The position numbers and the translations under genes were made by a program. The notes beneath the pieces were generated by a model, which did not search any database, had not been told where the DNA came from, and saw only the letters and a program-made list of their open reading frames with translations. Below are positions 13,801-27,000 of a stretch of 64,000 bases of DNA, piece by piece (within the stretch, counting starts at the first letter, position 1; each line of letters opens with the position of its first letter). Source of the stretch: Ophiodon elongatus (taxonomy: Eukaryota; Chordata; Actinopteri; Perciformes; Hexagrammidae); contig JACSYO010000384.1 in NCBI GenBank assembly GCA_016806645.1, forward strand, positions 1,883,001 through 1,947,000. Reading direction: 5' to 3'.

Positions 13801-16800
13801 TTAAAATGTCCCCGTTGAACCTTTACTTGAATTTATGCACACAGTCAGATTTTCAAGATTGAAGGAAATAATCATACTTAATTTCAGCCACCCACTTTAT
13901 GGCTTGCTCCTACAGCTCATATTTCCTTAAACTATGGCATACACACATGGGGCTCCAGTTCATCTCTTCACTTTAACTGGCTTTTAGGAGGGAAAATACA
14001 TAATTCCCAATGGAGATCGACGTATTCCTTCAAGATGCTACAAAAATATTTTATGTAAATATCCATACTGGGCAATTTGGTAAATTTACTGTTCTGTTTT
14101 GTGACTATAATCTGTGCAATCTTATGTGATGAATTACTGTTCTCTTGGCCATTTCTGTTTTAGTGCGATACAAGATCATGGATAATGGCCACCTGCAGAT
14201 CCGTGGCATCAAGAAGATAGATGAGGGCATGTACAACTGTGAGGCCCGCATCATGGCCAGGGGAGAAATTGACTTCAGGATGATCAAGGTCGTTGTTAAC
14301 GGTAAGCGCTGTCTGCGTCTCTTTCACCTTCTGCTCCCTGCCGGTCCCGTTGCTCAAAAAGGAGTTGTTGCTCAACATAGAAAGGTACAGTAATGATGAC
14401 CCTAAAAAAAAAGATTGGAAATGTTATTTTTTTTAAATGGAAAATGCCTTTTTAATCCTTTTAGATCACATCCCTGGTCATATTGTGCACCTATTTACAA
14501 TATGTGCCAAATAAATGCAAAAGAATAAACGTGTTTGTATTTATTTATTTTTTATCCAATTTCCTTCCTGTAAAAGTGTGCTTAATACCCGGTGGGGTCC
14601 CCCCTATATTGCTCCAATGTCTGTGAAGTCTTACACAGATTCAACACACAATATACAGTATTGCATGGATGCCAGTTACACACATCACCGAGGCTAATTT
14701 CGTTACCAATGAGGCCACTCACACAACTACACAAACACGCAACATATATATTTACATTTATTTGTGAATAAATGTTTTGCAGAGACCCCCCAAAGATTTG
14801 ATGTTGAGGCTTTCAGGGCACCGTATTATTGTGTATCAATCATGACATGCAGTACCAAAACAGGGATTTCTTTACACCTACTTATGCCATTAGTTGAAAT
14901 AAATCCTGTATATCTAGTTGGAGCCTCTTCAGAACACCACCGCAGGATTTGTATACACTGCATGTACTCATTACTTTTCTATTTACATCATCTCTCTTTC
15001 AGTGCTCCCCACCATCCGCGCCAGGCTGTCAGAGGTCAACGCTACAGCAGACACCGACGGCTCTGCTTTGCTGGCCTGCGACGCAGACGGCTACCCTGAA
15101 CCCACCGTCACCTGGGCACAGTATGTTATTCCACCGGCCTGTTTTTAATGATTAAGATCAGGGGTAGATCTGAGCTGTCACAGAAACAAACAAAAAAATG
15201 AATCCCTGGGTTTTAGTCTTGCATAGGTTTTCATTCATTTTAGGGATTGTTGTTGATTGTTTAGGAATTTGCTATTAGATATATATATATATAGCTGTAA
15301 CTGGGACAGAGAGAAAAGGCTGAGTGTGTTTACATACTTTTTTTAAGCCCAACCTTAATGATTTTCCGAAAGTGTTTTCTTTGAATGTAGTTAACCCCGT
15401 GTTTACCGTGATTGCTGTGGAGCGTCATAGGTTGACACGCTGGGCTAGAGAAACTACCGAGAGAAACTATTTCAACTGATACTTCCTGCTCAGTTCAATT
15501 AGTTACAAAACTTCCTAATAAAACTATCCCATTTTGTTATTTGTTTATTTCCTATTGTTTTTGCAGGAAGATGATTAGCTTTATGAGGATGCACTCTGTA
15601 GCACCGTATCACAACTGGATCACGTGGCCATGTAGAGATCAGGTGGAGATCAAGTTTCTAGGGGATGTTGTCGGGCTATCTCTGCTGGACACAGAGACAC
15701 AGTGACAATGGCAATGTCACTGTGGGTTGGTATCCAGATGTTGACATATATAGTGTTTCATTCAATGCAGCTATATTAAAGAGTTTTTTTTTTAATAAGA
15801 CACTTGTTGTCAGTCCTCTGTGGACTAAATGCGGCAATATGTCGATGCAGCACCTCGGAATGAAGACACAAACACTACTCTTTAACTTCTTCTGAAACTC
15901 AAACACAATGGCTGGTTTAAGCACACACTTGTCTACAGTAGCTTACTAAAAAAAAATTCAGATTGAGATTTCAACTCGGTTCCTTAAACTCAGAACAAAG
16001 TTTATTTTATTGCGCTCATTCAAATATATGCATATCTGTCTGTGCTCTAAACAAGCCCTATGAATGGGTGCTTCAACACCATCTGGAAGCACAAAAGCAT
16101 GTCTCAGGTTTAGCACTAATCCACGGGGGCTGGTAGCTTTTGTGCCACTTTTATAAATGAAGCCTTCTGATCAAGTCTGAGATATACGAAAGTGTAAACT
16201 ACCTTGCGTGCTGGTAATGTTGCGTGCTTCCTGCAGCCTTTCTGGACAAACTGGTTGTGCCCCCGTTGAAAGAATTGCATAAGCACAAGATTCATTTCAG
16301 GGAGATGATGATGTAAAGTGTTGGTAAATAGGGCATAAATATGAATTTGCGTGGCCTTGCCTACAAACAGTTGTGTGGGAGAGATGATACGATGCATGCA
16401 CTTACACTGTATCAAGTGCAAAAAGGCTTTGATGAGTATTATTACTTCCCACACACTATTTAAACTGCATTCCATTTTGATCTAGTTCGAGTGATGATGT
16501 ATGAAAAATGAAAAAATGAAGAACTTGTACTTCTATGGCTAATAGAGCCAAACAAATAGAATACAAATCAGCTCTCCACAAAACAAAACAAAGAATAGAA
16601 AGCATTATATATTAAGCTTAGAGTTTATTGGGTGTCAATGCAAGATCAATTTGATCTGAAACCCTTGATGCAACTACAACGTCCCTGTTTACTTATTTTT
16701 TATTTAATATTTAAATTCATGAATTCAAATGTGATCTTTAAACATCTTTTGTTGGCAGAGAAGGTTAAAACCCAAATAAATCTTCACAACCTGTGAATAT

Positions 16801-18053
16801 GACCTGAAAATTAATAAGCAGTACACATTTAAGATGTGAAATGTTGATTAACTAGGCATATGACATCGTCAAATCGCGGTTAACGCTCGACATTCCAACA
16901 TCATCTTTTGTCTTTTAGGTCTTTCAAGGAGATCATTAATGACTTTTTCTTGCATGGATTTATCATTAGCTGGTATAGTATATCTCAAGTACCTTTATTC
17001 AGTATGAATTAATTATGCTTGATCACCTCTCAAGCTCCGACAGGTACAAATAACCAACATTCATTTCCATCATACAGCTGTTGGCTCAATGTACTTTCAT
17101 ATTCATGGTGCATCATTTAATGGTGTCACGCAGCAGCAGCAGCAACACCACTGTGAGAAGAATAAAGCTTTTTTTTGCAGACATGTGAGTGAATAAGACT
17201 ATTGAACACCCAGATGCTGCTCACAGCTGTCTTCCATGCAGCGAGGCTGGAGTGTGATGTGGGTGTTGAGGCTGAGGGGGATGAAGTTCCTGGCCAGAAC
17301 AGAGTTGAGGCAGACAGGGAGGTTGAAGAGAGGACAGATGGGTTAGGCGGTGAAAAAACCGAGGGGTGAAAGAAGCTTGTTTGTTGTTTGTCATTCACTG
17401 TCTTCCTGCAAAATGTCTCAGGAAGGATGCTACTCCAGACATACAAATACTTACACAAACAGGAAAGTTAGCATCGAGTGAAGACTTCTGCTTCTCAAGA
17501 TCGAAAGAGGGTTTTCCTCGAAAACTGAAGATAAGATGCATCATCATTAAATGTGTGCATGGCCTTCTTAAAAACACAGATAAAAGGGCGAAAGGAGAGC
17601 TGAGGCAAACAAAAGCTGTGGCAATATTGGAGAAGTTTCTCAGAGGCATACAGCACAGGGGCAGCTTTTGTGGTCTCCCCAGCCTTTGTTGTGTACCAGC
17701 TGCTCTCTTCCTGAGATAAAATCCCAAGCAGATCATTGTCAGCGAGTTAAGGAAGTTATTTGTAGGCCCCTGAAGTCGTGTGGGCAAACACTTGTGATGT
17801 GAACCCCGCCATGTCTTTTTCCTCTTTTTCCCTCTGCTACAGTAACAACGTTGTCCTTGAAACGGGTGATAAGTACATGCTGAACGAGGATGGTTCGGAA
17901 TTGTTAATAAAAGATGTCAAGAAAGTGGATGAAGGAGATTACACTTGCATCGCCAAGAACAAGGCAGGAGAGAAAACCGAGGAAGTCAGCCTGAACGTGT
18001 TCGGTAAGAGAATAACTCCATTCGCTTCCGAAAGCATAACAGAGGCTGAGGTT

Positions 18054-18095
<42 letters not shown>

Positions 18096-21000
18096 CCTTT
18101 TCTTTTCTACTTATTGACATTTGCTGTACACTTCTCCACAGCTGTTCCAGTGGCTTGGTGCAGAGTTACGCAGCGTGAAGCGTACAGTGAAAAGCGTGCC
18201 CTATTGAAAACTAATTAAGCCACCCCTTAGGACATTGAAAGATATCACACTAGAGTTTCTCTCGATGAGCAAATTTGCAGCAGCCTCATGTAATCATGTG
18301 CTTGCAGCTCTATTATCAGTCAATGGGGTATGAAACCACAACTCTAATGAAGCCTGTCTGTATACTTGACTACGGTAATGCTAACAATACATAACAGCTA
18401 TTTAATGCTGCACTCATACATATTTCCAACATTGCGTCAAATGACTATGTCTTTTGTGCGAGATGTCACCCATAATGTTGAAAACCATAGCAAATGATCA
18501 GCCCACTCTGCAGTAGCTCTGCTGAGCTTTTCAGCCTCCAATAGCTTGTTGTTTTTGGTTTCACAACCTCCACTGCCATCAACCTCATTGCATTCTGTTT
18601 GTACCTTACCTTCCCAGCACACAACAACAGACTGGCCACGCGGGCAAATGTTTGCTAACACGGTCGCCATTGTTGTCTTGTTTCTAGTGAAACCCAGGAT
18701 TTCCTATCTGAATAACCAGACTGCCTCAGAGTTTGATGAACAGGTCACCCTGACCTGTGAGGCCTTGGGCGACCCCACTCCCACCATCTCCTGGAGTTTC
18801 CAAAACAGGGTATTCACCGAAGGAGAGCAGGTACTCATTTTGTGCTTTTTTCTTTCGACTGTACCACTTTCAAACAGCACACTTAATCAAACTCAGGCTT
18901 TTTACCATCCAGATTGAAAACCAAATAAAAAATAAGGACAAACGTCCTGCAAACAAACCTTTGGCAATAGAGACACTCTACATATAAATATCTGTATTGC
19001 AAAATTGGCACCTTTCAGAAAGGGAAAAAAAATATATATTTATGCAGTATGTTTATTTAAGAAAATTAAAATCTCTTTTTCGCGTTTTACAGAATGATGC
19101 GATGACCTGCACTATTTTTGGCAATACAGCGCAGACACTGTTAACCAATCATATGTATGTGAACTTCTTGAAAAACTGCTGTTATAATTGTAAATTGTCG
19201 TTAATCTCAGAAAACTCCAATCAATCACAAAGCTGAAACATACAACAATATTCCCAGAGAATTCAGTCACCGGTCCCCTGACATGCATTGCTCCCTTAGT
19301 GTACTTTATTTGCAGCCCTCCCATCTTACATAGATCAGCCAATCAGCTGAAAATGCTCGCTGCGCTTCATACACTAAAAACTTCGTATACCCTCTTTGTA
19401 CAGTAAAGTTTGGATTCTAACATATCTCTAAACTTTTGGTAGCCTTCTCCAATACCGCTGGAGTTGCATCAATGATTTTGTACGTTTCCGTCATGAATGC
19501 TGGAGGGGAGAGAGTGCAGATTGCCATAAATCCAATTTCCAGGCAGTTTCATGGGCTGCTATTCCCCAGCGTTGTTAAAAGTACATGTAACTCCCTATTA
19601 ATCATTTGCATTTAAAAGGGAATATTTTTGTGAAAATAGTATGAAAAGTGCTCATTGGAAATTCAGAGAAAATTAAGTGAGAGTGAGTTTGAGAAAGAGA
19701 AAATATTTTTAGTGAAATTAGCTCTTAATTATTGCTGTGTTGAGAGCCAGGAGCCCTGAGTCTCCTATCAGAAAATCTGATTGTTTTGAGCTCAGCTTTG
19801 CTACTCTGGCAAACTGCTGTGATTATCCAATTCGCAAATGAGTGGGCAATTTTTCTTAGGATGAACATGATGTAAAAGTAAAGAAGTCCTTGCACGTAAA
19901 GCCACATAAGGGTCATGCATTTTTGTCATGCGTATATATCCCTGTTTTTTTCCTCTTCATGTCCTGCAGGAGCGTTGGAGATAACGCTGGTTTAAAGCTT
20001 TGGCTTTAGAAAAGGCTCCTTAAGATGTATGAGCTATGAATACTGTCCTTGTGCATTTTCTCCATTACAGTGGTCATAGCTGTTGGCAGTCGCCAGACTG
20101 GAGAGAGAATCTCATCCCAAGTCTATTGTTATGCTCTTATCAGCTCATTAAAATGGTATAATTTTTAAAAATCCATCTTAACGGTCTTTTCTGACTACAT
20201 GCATCATGTGAGCAGTAGACAGATTAGTCACTTCAGAAGGGTAATTTCCTGCTGTGAATGCAGTAAACAGTATTAAGATAATTACCTTTCTGCCTCTAGC
20301 AGGTTTGTGGATTCAGGAACACCTTACACTCCGGTGCTTGCTTCAGCATGCATTAGATATGGCAAAAATAATAATACATCTTAATATTCTGTTATGAAAT
20401 GGTAGTTAGGCACTATTTATTTCCCTTGCAGAGGTTCACATAACCAGGGTTATGGACTGGTGCTAGACTTTCAGAAATGTGCTACCAGGGCGCAAGGTGA
20501 TGCTTTTGCATCAAAAGCTGAATAATAACGTAAATGTATTGGTTATTTTTGCAGTAATACTCGAGAATGTGGGTCAGTCTGTGCTGCAATTGAATCACTC
20601 CCATGCCCAATATACACTTGTTTGACTAAAGTAGGCCATTGTATGCAAAGTAACCAGTCCGTCATCAGCTTTCATTTGTACAAGAAAACTCTGTGAGGCC
20701 GCGTCCTGAGTAATGCTGGCAGATCTAAGATTGTGTTTTGACATCGCCTAGTAAGTAACCATTTCAGAGCTCAACGGTGACTGCCCACTTTTTGAACAGC
20801 ATTGGGTTCAAAAGTGAAATTCTAAACTAAACTAATCATTATCAATCTAAAAGCATATACTTTCACCAGCCGTTCGCGGGAGCGGTAAGCTTTTCTATGG
20901 TAACAGCAACGTCCATCAATCAGAGACGTAGCTGTTAGACTTTTTTTTTTTTAAATGAGGTTAATATCATACAGCCTTGTGGCTTCTACAGGAGCACATA

Positions 21001-24000
21001 CCAACGTGGCTCATAGTAGGTCTTCCTTGGATGGTCACGACATTATAGCTAATAATCAAAATCCTTGATTCAGAATACGAATGGGATCGTCTTTTTCGTA
21101 GCCTTACTGTTCTCCATGAAATCCAAACTCAAACAAAGTTAAAGGTTGCGTTCTCTTTTGTGCTCTGTAGTGTGCTGTCTTGCAACGAACTTGTCGATAT
21201 AAAAGTGGTTACTTAGCAGGAACCCCATGCCTTACATTATCAAAGACAGTTATTATGTGACTGTTATAAATAATGTATGTGCATTTAACAATAGGTGCAC
21301 TATTCCTGGAGACACACAAAGTAAATGCAGCGAAAACACCTGTGCTGTTATGTCCCAAAGGACACTGAGTTGCACAAGAAGTGGGCCATACTGGCCTGCT
21401 TTACTTCACAGCTCTGTCCAGCTGCATTCAGCTAGTGCTGTGTGATGAATTATGTAACATCAGATATGTCACTGTGAGATGAATCGCTCTACCTTGGTAT
21501 GACAACGTCAAACTAAAAAAAGACCACGGTTATGACAATCTGCAGCGTCTTTGCTAGTGGTACGAGTTAAAATCAATACGGATGAGTAAGGCCGGTGTTA
21601 TTTTGCATTTCTCTTATTGTCAACAAATCCCATGAAAGACCAAAACTAAAAAAGCGTAAAGTGTTAAAACACATGGGTTTTGAATTTACAGCAGCAAGAT
21701 GTTGTGCAGTATGTGGGGCTGACTCGGAGTAATAAAGAAACCACTCAGTGCCGCAATCTGGCTCAGTGATGTGTTTCATTTTTAGATAACAATGTAGGTC
21801 TCGGGCAAAGAGAAATAAACTATATCATGCTCTGTCTGCACAGGCAATACTTGCAAAGGTTTAAATTGAATGCAAAGCAAATATTATACATGGCATTATT
21901 GCATATGAAGTTAATGGAGTGGACATTTTCCCTTAGCTAAAGATGCATCAAAAATGCTTCTACTTCAATGAAATGATTTACTTATACCAAGGCTTAAAGG
22001 CTCCAGGTCATGAATGTAAGGAGAGGGAGGAAAGTGTTGTGGTCAGGCTTATACTGTGACCCTCCACACAAACACGGTTGCAGCTACGTATTTACACTTG
22101 GAACATTTGGTTTGATATTAGTCCGTTTTAACACACCTTTAAGCAGGATTCATTGTTTTTTTTGTCTTTTAATGAGTTTTGTCTTGCAATGTCAAAAATA
22201 TAAATAAGCTAGCTAGTGTAATCCTTTAAGCAAGGCCAATCAGTGACAAAAAGCATCTTCTATCCAGATGACGACACATTTAGACCAGCGGTGTAACCAT
22301 TTAAAATTAACTGGTAATTAACAAAAGTGGACCAGACCAATTTTTGAAATGTTGGAACACTCTGGCAATGTGTTATCCATAACATATCTTAAAAAATATA
22401 GTATATTATATGCCAAGTAAGCTTCTATGTTTAACAGTCACCCTACTGTGCCTGGGAGCTTTAAGATGGTTCCCATAGATATAATGGTTCTGTGTTGTTG
22501 TTGTTGTTTTTCTCTTTGGCTTTGCTATAGGGGATGAACATAATTGAAATAATTACTTTTACTCCTTCCACCATCTGCTATCACTAGAGCCTCTGAAAAG
22601 TGTAGCTCCTTTCTGATTTTACATTCTTTTTCGGACCAACAGTGTCAGTTTTGTGTTCTTTGCCAATAACGAACTGCATATTTCCACCAGATTCTGCGGA
22701 AGAGAAGAGTAGCAGTAGTACTTAGTCATGTATCAACTAGGACAATAACAGCGGCAAAACACCAAAATATTTCAAAACTCTCCATAAATTCAATCCAGAA
22801 CCTTCCCAGTATCATGAATGGTTTCCTATTTTTGAGGCTGCCTTCAATGCGGTCAAGCCAAGATTTAAAAAGTCTTGCCCAAGGGAATGATACATTTTTA
22901 TTTGGCACATTTACACCATAACAGGCTTTGAAAACAACTTTTCTCAGGAAAACATCTTGGATTAATTGTTTTAAATTAACAATAAAATATGAAAGCATAT
23001 CAACAGCAAAAGCATTTCAACTCAATTAGTCATTGAAGCACATTCGTCACTGTGAAATCTTTTCATTTGAAATGCAAGGATGAATGAAATCAGGGATTTC
23101 CACGATGTGTCGGCATTATGTTTACCTGACTGAGCAATGCAGCACATCCCAGCCTGGTGGAGCTGGGTGTTGCGCTAGCAGTTTAAATGCATGCAAAAAG
23201 TGTTATTGCTTGTTTAATGTCTCCACCTCAGTGCCATGCTGGGAGAAAGGAAATGTAATGACAATGCCATGGTACATATTTCACAGAATAACAAAGAGTG
23301 ACAGCAGAATGTCGGAAGTGTGCTCAATACACTAGTCTTGGATTAAGCACAATGTTTTCTGATATGAGTGACCTCATGACTTTCCTTCCAGAGCCAGACT
23401 TCCCATTTTTTTCGACTCTAGATTCTACGAATGTCATTATCAGATGATCAGAAGAGAATTTGACTCAGCTATGGTGTCCCAAGTTTTTCCTATTAAATGT
23501 GCCATTTATCACTACCAATCAGTGGAAGCATTCACACAGCACAGTGCATTCATGGCTGTTTTGCGAGTTACTGAATCTTATCTTCCACCTGCAAGACAGG
23601 ACTTGCCTGTTGCCACTCATAGTTGTCACACCATATCTTCTTCCATTTACAGCCTGTCCTCGTCCCTCCCTCTCCTATCCATCATTGTCAGATCAATTTT
23701 GATTCAATGATGCTGTAATCAGAAAATCCAACTGATCATTTGGCGAAAGCTGTTACTAATTTTTCATTGGATCATCATTCATCATTGGCCCGCTTTCTGT
23801 TTCCCATGGCCTGTCTCCCATTCACATTCTGGTTCTACATCATAGCAGCAAGACTACAAGAGCACAGACACATTAAGAATGATGTAAAATGACAGAACGT
23901 CATTTTACTGACTGAAGTTTTCAACCTCACTGTCTTATTATAATGTTAATGATGATTTATAATGATGTTATCGTGGTATTATCTCTTAAGAAGGGATTTC

Positions 24001-27000
24001 AGTGTGATTATGATCCTGAGGTTCTTTCCACATTGTTACCATACGTTTTTTTACACCATGAGAGTATAGTTATCCGAATGTACATAACTTAAGTCAATGA
24101 AAGACATGTGGTGCTCACAAGTCTTCTGCACATACATGACCAAGTTAATCGAAACACAGAATGTCATGATGAGAGTCCCTAGATACAGCTAATGGCTCAC
24201 TCATAATTAGTTTCAAAGCCCTGTTTTTTTCTCAGTGTGCCTCCAAATTCTCTCTTATTACAGTACATTAATTAATATCCGACTGAGAGGCCCTCATGCT
24301 GCTTTAGGAAAATCCAGTTTGGCATTTTGACCAGATCTGTAAATTCCCTGACTGCATTGAACTGCCAAGTCAGACATCCTGATAGTCCTTTTCACTTTAC
24401 AAAAACCTTGAACTTAATGATGTTGGGTTTTAATATTGCTTTTGCTCCGCTGTGTAAGAGAAGTTTAATAGAGACGTGTAATTTATTCATGACAGAATCA
24501 TAATTTTAATAAATGGAACTTGGTGGAAAAATCATTCAGTCTCATCTAATGTGAAAGTAATTCCCTGTAATTCTCATCAATGGTTTCGCTAATTGTGTGT
24601 ACAAACAATGCCAGTATTCATACATGTTTAAGCCCCTTGGTCATAAATCATGTATATTGCACATTACCGCTGCACTTTCCCAAGCATGTAGCAATGTCGT
24701 AGATGTTAAAATTACCTTTCAGGCAGTCATTGGTTTCCATTTGTTTCACTTGGGTATGAAAATCAATGCACATTCCTGAAAGTTGAGTTCGGTAATCTAT
24801 CACAGTAAGCATTATGTCTGCATTAGTTTTGATCAAAGTTACATTACTGTTGCGTGGCATAAACAATACCAGCCACAAAGTTCATCGTGATGGATTACCT
24901 AACTCACCTAGCAATTTCAAAAGGCACTGCAGGTTGATTTCCCTACAATTTTTTTTATGGATGTAAATAAAAAAACTACTCAGAGGGTAGAAAATACACT
25001 CTGGTGTGTGCTGGAAAATGACTGGCCACAATTTATTTGGAGCCAATGAGCTAAAACATTCAAAATCACAGGTATGGTCCTTCAAACATGAAAGCATTGC
25101 ACATGTCCTGCAGGTAAATCCAGTCTGCACAAAGCTTACTTTGCACCTCTGTGTCGCTGTTTGTCTTCCTCTGTGTTTGTCCCCTCTAGGCTTCTTGGAC
25201 GCGAACAGACAAATATGAGGTATGGCTACTAAATATGGTAGCCTGACTCTAGTTGTAATAGCCTTAACTTACACAGTAGACCACCCCCTTTTTTAATGCA
25301 GAGCAGAAGTGTTGTCATTCAGCCCGCATTTAGTGCTTACTACATTTAGTTGTGCACTAAATATGTAGACCATTAGACACATAGTACAGTACATTTAATC
25401 CACTTAGTTCCAGTAGACATTAAACTCACTCTATTTACTTGTCCCCGTTTATTTTTGTCGAGACAGCGAGGCAGTCGCAGTATCTTAAAGTAAATGTTGA
25501 CCATATAGCATGCTGCTATTTCCTGCTCCATGGTCTGGTTAGTTCTCCGATTTTCCTCAATTCAGGGCAGAAACAAATTCCTGCCCTGGGTTGTTGATGG
25601 GCCAGCAGCTCCCCCACCTCACATAGAAAACACTGTCTGCTCTGCCACGGCGCTAACTCTCCAAGCCAAACTAAATCTTAACAGAGTGGTTTTAAATGGT
25701 GTAGCCGACCATTACATGTCAGTCTGCATGTTTTCACTTCAACAAAACACAACAGCAGCTGATATCGTCAGTCAGAGGGGGAGTCGAATCCCCAGGGGCC
25801 TCATTTATATGGTGTTCTTACTGGGTCAGTCACCCAAAGTACAAAGAAAAATACGAAATTTCTTGCAGGCAGGTTTTGAGATAGATGCCTCTCCGATTTC
25901 TGTGCCCACCCCAGTACAATGGAAGGAGATGGACTTCCTTTTGTGGTGTGATCATTTGTGGTGCAGACTTTACAGGGGTTTACGATTTAGTAACATCCCT
26001 TAGATCACATTTATCAAGATTTTAAGAATCAAAATGCCATGAAAAATGATGATGAGCATATTCAATTATGAAACAATGTTGTCCTTTTATACACCAGCTC
26101 CCTGCTGTTGTGTTTGATTGGAAACAAACATGCAAACTCTTGGCCCTCCTCAAAGTGAGAACGACTGTTCTTAGATAGAACTGACACAATTTAACACGCT
26201 AACTTCACTCACTGCCACACGCGCTATAAGGGAAGCAATTCATTTACTTTACTAAGCTTCTCTGTGAGAATACTCATTGAACCCCATGAACCAATGTAAC
26301 CCTTAATAAAAAAAGAACACAATAAATTAACTTGTGCAGCTCAGCATTCTGGACTGTGTGAAAGAACTCTACCAACACAGAGTGTGAAGTGTTGGGTCTC
26401 TGTACACGCACTAGTCCTTTTTTCCCCCTAAAATCATACAATTCGTCTCTGATTGGTTCAAGTTGTTTCCCCAGCCAATGACATAATTCAGTGCTTGAAT
26501 TGCTACTTCCCTATTTTTACTATTTATTTTATAAATATTATTTTATTTATTTTTTCATTTTCTAGGTTTATTTCTATTATCTGACCACATGGATGTGTGA
26601 TCAGATAATAATCACATCCATGTGATCCAACCCTTTCTCCTCCAAAATTGCATTCCCATACAACTAAAATGCATTGTCAATGACGTTTCTAAGGAAACAC
26701 ATTTTCTCCCAGACTACGGAAGCAGTTTTTAAACACGTGGTTAACTTTGTAACTTGAAAAAAATGATAACAACCAAATTACTTGGTTATGTTGAGGTAAC
26801 AAAACTCTTTGTTAAGGCTTAATAAAACAGTATGATTTAGCTTAAAATAAGTATGTTTCTTATGCTATTTAAGTTAGGAACCTAAATTAGAATAAGTCAA
26901 CACTGACTCGTTGACCCATTCATCCAGCCCGACCTCCTCGGATTTCCACGAACTATAATAAGAAACTTATGTCTAAAACCAATACGGTCAAAAATGTGTT

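Noticed and set aside
17126..17458. 110-codon antisense frame rich in Ser and Pro
   Set aside because: It has low-complexity composition, lies inside intron 5, and shows no matching splice sites or domain.
25530..26003. 157-codon frame, the longest in the window
   Set aside because: It lies in intron 7, has no recognisable domain or splice context, and its composition is that of translated intron. It could be a chance frame.
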